Source: Oscillospiraceae bacterium (GTDB taxonomy: Bacteria; Bacillota; Clostridia; Oscillospirales; Ruminococcaceae). Taken from it: a DNA stretch of 6,310 nt. Both the position numbers and the translations under genes were made by a program. The notes under the pieces were generated by a model. That model was not told the DNA's origin and did not search any database. It worked only from the letters and a program-made list of their open reading frames with translations. Below are positions 1 to 5,960 of the stretch, in pieces (positions within the stretch are counted from its first letter, which is position 1; each line of letters opens with the position of its first letter). Where the stretch lies: positions 1 to 6,310 of the forward strand of contig CAADWC010000214.1 in NCBI GenBank assembly GCA_900752625.1, given 5' to 3'.

Positions 1-2
1 CG

Positions 3-101
3 CTCTGCGACGAAACTACTGCTACCTGGGAAGGTCATTATCAGCCGGTAGCCGCAGGATGGGCTAAGTTGGCGATTGATTGGATATTGAGATTAAAATA
101 A
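3..101 (+). CDS. C-terminal end of an unidentified protein (5' end outside the window)
   Basis: One plus-strand frame is open from the left edge and ends at TAA 99-101, giving 32 visible residues. The other two plus frames close early (TAG at 49-51, TAA at 65-67). The peptide reads protein-like, with ATWEGHYQPVAAGWAKLA followed by a hydrophobic/basic end (IDWILRLK), consistent with a C-terminal amphipathic helix. I do not recognise the family from so short a piece. No clear rho-independent terminator follows before the promoter at 273-300. A chance open frame of this length is possible, so this is a tentative call. Confidence 0.35.
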   Translation, partial: LCDETTATWEGHYQPVAAGWAKLAIDWILRLK

Positions 102-272
102 GGGGATCTGCCTCGTTTTCAGAATGGAAATGGGGATGTTTTGCTTAGGTTATAAATGGGCTTTACAGTATTTAAACACAGATACTGCCGCACTGGGCAG
201 GCAGTGGGAAAAGGCGTTAAAGGAACCGATTGTTAACGTAAACAGAGGTTGAAACCGCTTTTTGAATTTTTC

Positions 273-300
273 TTAACAGAAATTAAGCTTCTGACATAAT
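273..300 (+). promoter_or_regulatory. Putative sigma-A-type promoter of the P-loop ATPase gene
   Basis: TTAACA at 273-278 and CATAAT at 295-300 are separated by 16 bases, in an AT-rich stretch about 35 bases before the ATG at 334. Both hexamers are near consensus (TTGACA/TATAAT). Transcription would begin near 307, leaving a short leader that carries the GGAGGG ribosome binding site at 322-327. The rest of the gap, 102-333, shows no recognisable gene. It contains two mutually exclusive 5-bp hairpins (185-200 and 191-206) with no T-run, to which I assign no function. Confidence 0.5.
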
Positions 301-333
301 ATAAATCATCAGATTATTTTTGGAGGGATTTAT

Positions 334-1404
334 ATGTCAGAAGTTTATTTTTTAGGGGCAATGACCTCGAACGGTTTTTCCACTGAATTCGGAAAAGTAA
401 TTGAGGACAGCGATATGTTCACCTATATTCTCAAAGGCGGCGCAGGAACAGGAAAATCGTCGCTGATGAAAAAGGCGGCTAACTATTTTGAAAAAACTCA
501 GCACGTTGAAAGATATTATTGCTCATCCGATCCTAACTCGCTCGACGCAGTAGTTCTTAACAAATCCAAGGTTGCAATTGTGGACGGAACCTCGCCTCAC
601 GTTTTCGATCCGCTGGTTCCGGGAGTATCTCAGAAAATAATCAATCTGGGAGATTACTGGAACGAGAAAATGCTCAAAGAAAACGGCGAAATGATTTCTG
701 AAGTTACTGCTGCAAACAAATCAATGCTTGCAAGAGCCAAGCGCTTTACCAGCGCCGTTTCAAACATTTACTCTGATACATATCAGATAGGCTCTGATTG
801 TATTATATCCGATAAGCTTGATTCATTTATTGAACGCTTCAAGAAAAAAATACTCGGCAAAAAGGGAAACGGAACCGGATTGAAAAAGTTCCGTCAGCTT
901 ACGGCACTTACCGAATACGGTATTTATACTCTCACAGAAACACTTGACGACTATTTTGACATTTACTATATTTCAGACGATTACTTTGCCGCTTCAAACT
1001 ATCTTATTTCCGTTCTTGCCGACGAAGCTGCAGTCAGAGATTACGACGTTATTGTCTGTCCCAGTCAGATGTTCAATAATACAGCTTATGAACATATGCT
1101 TATTCCGGAGCTTGGAATAGCCCTTGTTAACGGAAATGCGGTAAACGAGTACGATACTACATCCGGAAAGCATCTTAATCTTACACGCTTCTATGATAAA
1201 AAACTTATAGCACAGCGAAAGATAAGGCTTAAAATGAACAAGGCCGCATGCAAGGATCTGACCGAAGAAGCGGTAAGAACTATAAAAACAGCAAAAGAAA
1301 TACATGACGAGATAGAAAGCTATTATATTTCTTCCATGGACTTTGACAAAATCAATTCGGTTACGGAAAATATCATCAGGGAAATTGAAAGCAAGGACAG
1401 CTGA
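334..1404 (+). CDS. P-loop ATPase of the PRK06851 type, with a degenerate second half
   Basis: This is a 356-residue cytoplasmic protein with no signal peptide or membrane segment. The start is clear: GGAGGG at 322-327 lies six bases before the ATG. The Walker A motif GGAGTGKS is at residues 35-42, followed by YYCSSDPNSLD (61-71) and a hydrophobic strand VAIVDGTSPH (80-89) whose Asp84 fits a Walker B position. This order matches, as I remember it, the uncharacterised Firmicutes family PRK06851, which has two P-loop halves. Here residues 188-292 line up with 6-114: CPSQMFNN opposite CSSDPNSL, IPELGIALVNG opposite NKSKVAIVDG, and LNLTRFYDKKLI opposite INLGDYWNEKML. The second Walker A position reads ISDDYFAASN, so it has no Gly-Lys-Ser. 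ATP binding in the first half is well supported. The substrate and role are unknown. The gene appears monocistronic, ending at the hairpin at 1437. Confidence 0.85.
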   Translation: MSEVYFLGAMTSNGFSTEFGKVIEDSDMFTYILKGGAGTGKSSLMKKAANYFEKTQHVERYYCSSDPNSLDAVVLNKSKVAIVDGTSPHVFDPLVPGVSQKIINLGDYWNEKMLKENGEMISEVTAANKSMLARAKRFTSAVSNIYSDTYQIGSDCIISDKLDSFIERFKKKILGKKGNGTGLKKFRQLTALTEYGIYTLTETLDDYFDIYYISDDYFAASNYLISVLADEAAVRDYDVIVCPSQMFNNTAYEHMLIPELGIALVNGNAVNEYDTTSGKHLNLTRFYDKKLIAQRKIRLKMNKAACKDLTEEAVRTIKTAKEIHDEIESYYISSMDFDKINSVTENIIREIESKDS

Positions 1405-1436
1405 CGCCTCACTTTTACTAACCAAACACAAGCGTA

Positions 1437-1470
1437 AAAACATCGGATCTCTTTATGAGTCCGATGTTTT
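1437..1470. terminator. Probable bidirectional rho-independent terminator between convergent genes
   Basis: AAAACATCGGA (1437-1447) pairs perfectly with TCCGATGTTTT (1460-1470), an 11-bp stem. Inside the loop, CTC (1449-1451) can also pair with GAG (1457-1459). Read on the plus strand, the arm ends in TTTT, 33 bases after the stop of the P-loop ATPase. Read on the minus strand it ends in TTTTT (complement of 1436-1440), about 120 bases after the stop of the nucleotidyltransferase. The stem sits between two convergent genes and no other U-tailed hairpin is seen there, so it probably serves both. Confidence 0.75.
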
Positions 1471-1519
1471 CGTATGCTGTATAAGTATTCTGTTTATTTC
1501 CCTTTGATCCTGGCTCGGA

Positions 1520-1553
1520 TAAGAATTTATTCTTAAAGCTTTTATATAAGAAT
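1520..1553. repeat. Alternating inverted heptamer TAAGAAT (three copies)
   Basis: TAAGAAT occurs at 1520-1526, inverted as ATTCTTA at 1529-1535, and again direct at 1547-1553, in AT-rich sequence downstream of the nucleotidyltransferase stop. The middle copy can pair with either flanking copy, giving two mutually exclusive weak hairpins. No U-run follows on either strand, so it does not look like a terminator. It could be a 3'-UTR structure or chance in AT-rich DNA. Confidence 0.35.
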
Positions 1554-1588
1554 TATTCAACGCAGATACATTATATTGTATTTTTAAT

Positions 1589-2521
1589 TCACCACAGTTT
1601 TTCCGGATATACTCCATCAGAAATAAGATTTTTGATTGATTCAGAAACCGCCCGCTTGTCCTCGGCGTATGTTACTCCAAACCACCTGTCACTGCTTTCA
1701 AGCAGCTTGCAGCTTGCCTTTTTATTTTTCAGCAGCTTATCAATAACCATAGGCAGCAGAAATTCAGCCTTGGGATCATCACCGTATTTATCAAGGAACT
1801 TAACAAATTCCGATTCCAGCACATCAATAAATTCCGGCGGACAACCCCACATATTCATGGAAACATAGCTGTTCTCGTTTATCTCGCAGCAATCATCTTT
1901 GCCTGCAATGACTTTTCCGTTTTCACGTCTTATATTATATGTTTCTTTAATTTCTACAAGACTTCCGTCTTTATCAACCTTGCATAACCCTCTCGTTACC
2001 GCTCCGTTGTCGCTGAGAGTGTTTTTAAGAATAAAGCCTGCCATACTCAGCTCAAGGATATCGGAATCGCTGCGGCACGTAAGATAATCATAAAGCTTTA
2101 CAAAAGCCTCTTTTCCGTAATAATCATCTGCATTAATAACGGCAAACGGCTCTTTCACCACGCCCTTGCAGCATAAAACTGCATGTCCCGTTCCCCACGG
2201 CTTTACCCTCTGTTTATTTCTGAATCTTTCCGGAACGTCTGAGGTTTCCTGAAAAACATACTGAACATTTACAAATTCGGCGATTCTGTCGCCTATCATT
2301 TTACAGAAAGCCTCTTCTATATCCTTTCTGATAATAAATACTACCTTGTTAAATCCCGACTTAACTGCGTCGTACACCGAATAATCCATGATTATTTCAT
2401 TGTTGGGCCCTACAGGTTCAAGCTGCTTTATTCCCCCTCCGAAGCGGCTTCCCAAACCTGCCGCCATAATAACCAAAGTACAGTCTTTCATTAAAACATC
2501 TATGCCCGTATGTACGGACAT
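1589..2521 (-). CDS. Sugar-phosphate nucleotidyltransferase family protein (GT-A fold NTP transferase)
   Basis: This 310-residue cytoplasmic enzyme is predicted to transfer a nucleotide from NTP to a sugar phosphate, giving an NDP-sugar and pyrophosphate. The signature LVIMAAGLGSRFGGGIKQ lies at residues 16-33 (Gly-rich NTP-binding loop with Lys32), KPWGTGHAV at 107-115, INADDYYG at 129-136 (the Asp pair fits metal and sugar-phosphate binding) and SMNMWG at 221-226. The C-terminal WFGVTYAEDK and GVYPEKLW are typical, from memory, of a roughly 300-residue Firmicutes/Bacteroidetes subfamily annotated only as nucleotidyltransferase. The exact sugar and nucleotide cannot be read. The start is uncertain. 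ATG 2521 follows AAAGGAGG by only two bases, while relatives usually begin near MKDCTLV (ATG 2491), where no good RBS is spaced correctly. The open frame continues up to a TTG at 2689, but that stretch lacks RBS support and lies in the structured leader. No kinase partner lies beside it. Confidence 0.85.
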   Translation of the reverse strand: MSVHTGIDVLMKDCTLVIMAAGLGSRFGGGIKQLEPVGPNNEIIMDYSVYDAVKSGFNKVVFIIRKDIEEAFCKMIGDRIAEFVNVQYVFQETSDVPERFRNKQRVKPWGTGHAVLCCKGVVKEPFAVINADDYYGKEAFVKLYDYLTCRSDSDILELSMAGFILKNTLSDNGAVTRGLCKVDKDGSLVEIKETYNIRRENGKVIAGKDDCCEINENSYVSMNMWGCPPEFIDVLESEFVKFLDKYGDDPKAEFLLPMVIDKLLKNKKASCKLLESSDRWFGVTYAEDKRAVSESIKNLISDGVYPEKLW

Positions 2522-2561
2522 ATCCTCCTTTCTGTTCTGCTCGGAACTCAGCTCAGGAACT

Positions 2562-2669
2562 AAAAAAACAGGTCTGTACGATAATCGGCAGTTTATCGGA
2601 CAGCTAAAATATGCCTTGAAATAATGCCGGTTTCCCCAATATCTATATTCAGTAAATACAAACCTGTTT
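2562..2669 (-). promoter_or_regulatory. Candidate structured 5' leader element (attenuator/riboswitch-like) of the nucleotidyltransferase gene
   Basis: Read on the minus strand, AAACAGGTTTGTA (2669-2657) can pair with TACAGACCTGTTT (2578-2566). All 13 positions pair, one as G-U. The 3' arm runs straight into seven U (2568-2562), as in an intrinsic terminator. The 78 bases between the arms contain a second hairpin, CGATAA/TTATCG (2598-2593 with 2584-2579, 8-base loop), directly abutting the 3' arm so that it could stack on the outer stem. Upstream, CTGTCAAACAG offers a competing small hairpin that would use part of the 5' arm. The element lies between the promoter at 2725-2753 and the RBS at 2524-2530. 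I could not match it to a riboswitch class I know, and no T-box motif is visible. The structure is seen directly; the regulatory role is inferred. Confidence 0.5.
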
Positions 2670-2724
2670 GACAGATCAGCAGTTATCAAATCATTGATTC
2701 GATATTCTTAAAATTCATATTAAT

Positions 2725-2753
2725 ATTATGGCATATCAATTTTCATTTGTCAA
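2725..2753 (-). promoter_or_regulatory. Strong promoter of the nucleotidyltransferase gene
   Basis: On the minus strand TTGACA (2753-2748) is a perfect -35 box, followed after exactly 17 bases by CATAAT (2730-2725), five of six bases matching TATAAT. Transcription should start near 2718, about 200 bases before the start codon. This makes the leader unusually long and places the open-frame extension up to 2689 within the transcript. Confidence 0.8.
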
Positions 2754-2782
2754 CATTTAATAAAAAAATTATATTCAATTAT

Positions 2783-2813
2783 AAAAATACCGTCCAGAAA
2801 ATTGGACGGTATT
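2783..2813 (-). terminator. Rho-independent terminator of the anchored-protein gene
   Basis: On the minus strand AATACCGTCCA (2813-2803) pairs perfectly with TGGACGGTATT (2796-2786) around a six-base loop, and the descending arm ends in TTTTT (2787-2783). It lies about 40 bases beyond the stop of the gene at 2852 and just before the next promoter, so it separates the two transcripts. Confidence 0.9.
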
Positions 2814-2851
2814 CATTATAATAAACCGCTGTGATCTATGCGTAATTCATA

Positions 2852-4897
2852 TTAATAATACAAATAGACGTTGTCATTATAATATGAAATGCTGCTTATC
2901 TGACCGCCGGTAACGGAAAACACAAGGTAAATATCGTCAGAACCTACAATAATGCTTGAACCCTCGATGTCTTCCACTTTCACAGTGCTGAATGCCTTTT
3001 CTAAATCAGAAACAGACGAACCTACTGTTATTCCGTCAACCGAAATCCAATTTCCATCATAGTCTGCGATCATTGATACTTCGGAATACTTGAAATCAAT
3101 TTCCGTATCTCCGGTATTATATACATTTGCCGATGCGCTATAGTTTTCTGTATAAAACCAATAACTATCATTTCCATCAAGTGTATCGACATCCGTAACA
3201 AAAATCGACTGTATCTCAGAATATTTTACAGGATAATTAAAGGTTTTTCCGTTAAACGTTATTTTACTGCTGCTAAGATCATACTCATATTCGGAAAAAA
3301 CATTATTGAATTCAATATCCGAATCATCATCCTCATCTGTGATATCATCTTCATAATCATAATCCAGATAATCGTCATCATATGAAAGTTCGTCGCTGCC
3401 GAACATCTCATTATAAAGCTCATCGCCGAGAGCCGATTTTATATCAGCCAGAAACTCATCGGTCTTGCAGGTAGCCATATATGACTCAAGCCCCGATTCG
3501 TCAAGAGAGAATATATTATCCGACGGAACGGTTATATCTGACGCATCGGTTTCCTGTCCGGTAACCGTCATAGTAAGATAGTTTATTCCGCTTTCTTCAA
3601 TATTCATCGTAAGATCAAGCTTATCGGAAGTGCTGTTTGAAATAAGCTCAATACTTGGTGAAACCGTTGTATCGCCGTCAACAACCGACAATCCGAATTC
3701 TATAGAACCTGAGAACAGCTCTCCCTGAGCCTGCAGATCGGTCATTGTAACCGACAGTCCCATGTCTTCGCTGCCGTCGTTAAAGCCGAAGTCAAACTTT
3801 CCGTTTACCTTTCCGTCCTGCTCCTTCGCAGAGCCCTTAAGCGTAAAGCCTTCCCCTTCTCCGTCCTGGATATTCATGTCAACGGCATAAATCTCGTCGG
3901 TATCAATTGAAATCATCTTTACATTAAGTTCATCCTCAATTGAGGTTGCAAATCCAACAGCGTCGCCGCCGTCAAAGTAAACATCTACCGAAAGCAGAAC
4001 CTCATCCATATTCTCCGAGCCCATTTCGGAAGTTATGCCGCTTATGGCAGAGTCGTAATCAGATTCGCTCATTCCCATTTTAACAAACAGATCCTTGAGG
4101 AACTCATCGCTCTTGGCCTTTTCGGTAACATCGGTCACCATATCGTATACGACCTGACCTGTAATTTCATAGGTCTTAACGCTGTAATCATAAGAATTTC
4201 CGTCAATATCGCCTGTGATATTACCGTTTTCCTTACCCTCCGGACAGTTCTCCTCAATAAGCTTCCAGTATTCCTCCAAATCGGCAGCCAAAGCCTCATA
4301 ATCGATCTCGCCAAGAATGTCAAGAATCTCACTTGACGAAGCAGTCGCAGCGCCTGCAGACATTGCGGTCAACGATCCGGTTGCAGATTCAAGAGAATCG
4401 TCCATTGAAAGTCCGCTGTCTGCCAGAAGACCGTTGATCTCATCAGCAGAAGCACTAAGATAAGAGTCGCTGAGCTCCGGACATTTTATGTATACCGTCT
4501 GAGTCTCATTATCGATCACCGTATTAAGCGACATAAGATTTTTAGAATCGTACTTAAACGACATATCGGCGGCAGTTTTCTTTCCCTTCTGCTTAGTAGC
4601 CGTACTTACCGCTATCGGCTTGATCTCATATCCAATTTCGTTTGTAAAGCCTTCTCCGAATTTAAGTTCAGCGTCGGCAGTATAAGAAAAATCCAAGTCA
4701 CCTTTCAAAGCCTTACTGGCAATATCTATAGTTTCTCCTATATTATCGGATACACTTGAAATTTTCTTTTCACTGGATTTTTCATTTGCACTGTCCTTTT
4801 CACCGCTTCTGTCAAAGTAATAAAGCACTCCGGACCCTACCACTGTAACAGCCAGCACTCCGGAGAGCACAGGCGTTAAAAAAGATTTTTTCAACAT
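2852..4897 (-). CDS. Large membrane-anchored extracytoplasmic protein of unknown function with an acidic linker
   Basis: This is a 681-residue protein that I cannot assign to a named family. The ATG at 4897 follows AGGAGG (4910-4905) by seven bases. The frame also reads back to a TTG at 4948, but that codon lies in the -10 box and cannot be used. Residues 6-28 form a hydrophobic segment after two Lys, with no lipobox Cys, so it is a signal-anchor or uncleaved signal. A Ser/Lys/Glu-rich linker (about 31-50) follows. Residues about 65-450 are rich in alternating beta-type segments (for example LDFSYTADAELKFG, FTLKGSAKEQDGKVNGKFDF), resembling lipoprotein-type beta-sandwich sensors. Residues 502-529 are very acidic, with 17 Asp/Glu of 28. 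The C-terminal part (539-681) has NWISVDGITVGSSVSDLEKAF and a final beta strand, a pattern like SmpA/OmlA- or BLIP-like folds; this is only a resemblance. The gene is monocistronic, with its own promoter and terminator. It is probably exposed on the outer face of the membrane. Confidence 0.85.
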   Translation of the reverse strand: MLKKSFLTPVLSGVLAVTVVGSGVLYYFDRSGEKDSANEKSSEKKISSVSDNIGETIDIASKALKGDLDFSYTADAELKFGEGFTNEIGYEIKPIAVSTATKQKGKKTAADMSFKYDSKNLMSLNTVIDNETQTVYIKCPELSDSYLSASADEINGLLADSGLSMDDSLESATGSLTAMSAGAATASSSEILDILGEIDYEALAADLEEYWKLIEENCPEGKENGNITGDIDGNSYDYSVKTYEITGQVVYDMVTDVTEKAKSDEFLKDLFVKMGMSESDYDSAISGITSEMGSENMDEVLLSVDVYFDGGDAVGFATSIEDELNVKMISIDTDEIYAVDMNIQDGEGEGFTLKGSAKEQDGKVNGKFDFGFNDGSEDMGLSVTMTDLQAQGELFSGSIEFGLSVVDGDTTVSPSIELISNSTSDKLDLTMNIEESGINYLTMTVTGQETDASDITVPSDNIFSLDESGLESYMATCKTDEFLADIKSALGDELYNEMFGSDELSYDDDYLDYDYEDDITDEDDDSDIEFNNVFSEYEYDLSSSKITFNGKTFNYPVKYSEIQSIFVTDVDTLDGNDSYWFYTENYSASANVYNTGDTEIDFKYSEVSMIADYDGNWISVDGITVGSSVSDLEKAFSTVKVEDIEGSSIIVGSDDIYLVFSVTGGQISSISYYNDNVYLYY

Positions 4898-4899
4898 GC

Positions 4900-4919
4900 T
4901 ATCTCCTCCTTTAGAGATA
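4900..4919 (-). promoter_or_regulatory. Shine-Dalgarno presented in a small hairpin
   Basis: On the minus strand TATCTC (4919-4914) can pair with GAGATA (4905-4900) around an eight-base loop, TAAAGGAG, that holds most of the ribosome binding site of the anchored protein. The last G of the AGGAGG core falls in the stem. It could tune translation initiation. The stem is short and AT-rich, so it may simply be incidental. Confidence 0.3.
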
Positions 4920-4946
4920 CGATTATTGTCATAACTTAATAAATTC

Positions 4947-4975
4947 AATATAACATATTATTAACAAAATGTCAA
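4947..4975 (-). promoter_or_regulatory. Promoter of the anchored-protein gene
   Basis: On the minus strand TTGACA (4975-4970) is a perfect -35 box. After 17 bases it is followed by TATATT (4952-4947), preceded by TGT, which gives an extended -10 (TGn). Transcription would start near 4940, leaving a leader of about 43 bases before the ATG at 4897. Confidence 0.8.
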
Positions 4976-5000
4976 GACGTCATATATTACAAAACAGAAA

Positions 5001-5036
5001 CAAAATAAGTGCGGAAAACTGTTTATTTCCGCACTT
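5001..5036 (-). terminator. Rho-independent terminator of the deacetylase gene
   Basis: On the minus strand AAGTGCGGAAA (5036-5026) pairs perfectly with TTTCCGCACTT (5017-5007) around an eight-base loop. It is followed by ATTTTG and a further T-rich stretch down to about 4991. It starts 26 bases after the stop codon of the deacetylase and lies upstream of the next promoter. Confidence 0.88.
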
Positions 5037-5062
5037 TGCAAGACCTATACCCCTTAAGGCGC

Positions 5063-5899
5063 TCAGCCGAACTCATAGCCTTTTTCCCTGACCGCGTCAA
5101 TAAAATCAGGAAGCACTTCTGCATTGGTTGACGATACTGAGTGAAGCAGATAAATCGCGCCATCATGAACCGCTCCGGTAAGCTTGCCGAAGGCTTCCTC
5201 CTCCGTGGGCTGATTGTCAACGTCCCAGTCGGCATATGCATAGCTCCAAAGCACTGTTTCATAGCCGCAGTCCTGAGTAACGGCAAGAGAAAGCTCGGAA
5301 AACTCTCCCATAGGAGGACGGAATTTTGTCATCTCATAGCCGAACTCGTCTTTAATATATTTATGCAGTCCCTCAACCTCGTCACGGCATTCCTCAGCGC
5401 TCAGCGACGGCATAGAAAAATGGCTTACCGAATGATTTCCCACCGTATGCCCCTCGTCTATCATACGCTTTATCAGCTCCGGATTCCTCTCAGCATAATC
5501 CTGAAGCACAAAAAACGTAGCCTTAACATTTTTCTCTTTGAGGGTGTCAAGTATTTTCGTGGTATAACCGTTTTCATAGCCCTGATCAAAGGTAAGATAT
5601 ATCTTTCCCTTGTCCTCGGTTATCGCTTTGGCGTTGTACTTTCCGTACATGCTGTTAAAGTCAAGCGCGCCTGTAGGACGGTTTGAGTCGTCAAGCTGCA
5701 CACCCTGACCGTAACCGTGCTTTTCAGTGGACAGTGATGAGAAATCCTTGGCTTCTGCCTGCGCTCCCATGATTATCGGTTCAATAAGAGTTTCGGACGT
5801 TGTTTCCGGCGCAGATTTGCTGTCAGCTATATCCTCCGACTTTCCGCATGCGGTTAAGGCAGCAGCGGTAGCCAGAGCAAGCAACAATACTTTTTTCAT
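5063..5899 (-). CDS. PdaA-type polysaccharide (peptidoglycan) deacetylase, lipoprotein
   Basis: This 278-residue NodB-homology (carbohydrate esterase 4) deacetylase is predicted to remove acetyl groups from N-acetyl sugars outside the membrane. The ATG at 5899 follows AAAAGGAG (5914-5907) by seven bases; the upstream in-frame TTG at 5917 lies before that RBS and is rejected. The N-terminus MKKVLLLALATAAALTAC is a lipoprotein signal with lipobox LTAC (Cys18), then a Ser/Glu-rich linker. CE4 motifs appear in order: TFDQGYENGYT from 103 (Asp105 catalytic base), NHSVSH 155-160 (metal His156 and His160), RPPMGEFSE from 194, DWDVDNQ 224-230 and LLHS 251-254 (His253). TFDxGYENGYT and RPPxGxFSE, plus the preceding FNSMYGKYNAKAI region, point to the PdaA branch (muramic delta-lactam formation in spore cortex in Bacillus) rather than PgdA. 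The second motif-1 Asp is Gln here, where PdaA has Asn. The protein ends abruptly at KGYEFG, without the short tail common in relatives. Confidence 0.9.
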   Translation of the reverse strand: MKKVLLLALATAAALTACGKSEDIADSKSAPETTSETLIEPIIMGAQAEAKDFSSLSTEKHGYGQGVQLDDSNRPTGALDFNSMYGKYNAKAITEDKGKIYLTFDQGYENGYTTKILDTLKEKNVKATFFVLQDYAERNPELIKRMIDEGHTVGNHSVSHFSMPSLSAEECRDEVEGLHKYIKDEFGYEMTKFRPPMGEFSELSLAVTQDCGYETVLWSYAYADWDVDNQPTEEEAFGKLTGAVHDGAIYLLHSVSSTNAEVLPDFIDAVREKGYEFG

Positions 5900-5930
5900 C
5901 TTCAAGCTCCTTTTCAAAAGATTTTAAATT

Positions 5931-5960
5931 AGTATTCCACTTGAATTTAAAACCTTGCAA
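5931..5960 (-). promoter_or_regulatory. Possible promoter of the deacetylase gene
   Basis: On the minus strand TTGCAA (5960-5955) and AATACT (5936-5931) are 18 bases apart, each matching consensus at four of six positions. TGG directly before AATACT gives an extended -10 element. The -35 box overlaps the last codons of the truncated DUF4062-like frame, and no terminator lies between the two genes, so readthrough from upstream is also possible. Confidence 0.4.

Noticed and set aside
185..206. Competing hairpins CTGCC/GGCAG and CACTG/CAGTG, considered as a terminator or attenuator for the left partial gene
   Set aside because: The stems are five bases each and no U-run follows; they lie over 80 bases from the stop.
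124..252. 42-codon plus-strand ORF (MEMGMFCLGYKWALQ... ending NVNRG) between the left partial gene and the ATPase promoter
   Set aside because: There is no ribosome binding site at a usable distance (AAGGGG is about 18 bases upstream), no promoter of its own and no recognisable motif; its length is compatible with chance.
994..1443. 149-codon minus-strand frame opposite the P-loop ATPase
   Set aside because: It is a shadow of a well-supported gene on the other strand, with no RBS or recognisable motif; the same applies to other long frames opposite the nucleotidyltransferase, deacetylase and right-edge genes.
2522..2689. 56-codon N-terminal extension of the nucleotidyltransferase to a TTG at 2689
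   Set aside because: The TTG has no RBS, the stretch has no family similarity, and it coincides with the structured leader and an internal strong RBS. It is more likely untranslated, although a frame this long without stops is slightly unexpected.
4898..4948. 17-codon extension of the anchored protein to a TTG at 4948
   Set aside because: The TTG lies inside the -10 box (4947-4952), so it precedes the predicted transcription start; the ATG at 4897 has an ideal RBS.
4976..4981. GACGTC palindrome immediately upstream of the -35 box of the anchored-protein promoter, considered as an operator
   Set aside because: It is only six bases with no second copy nearby; chance occurrence is likely.
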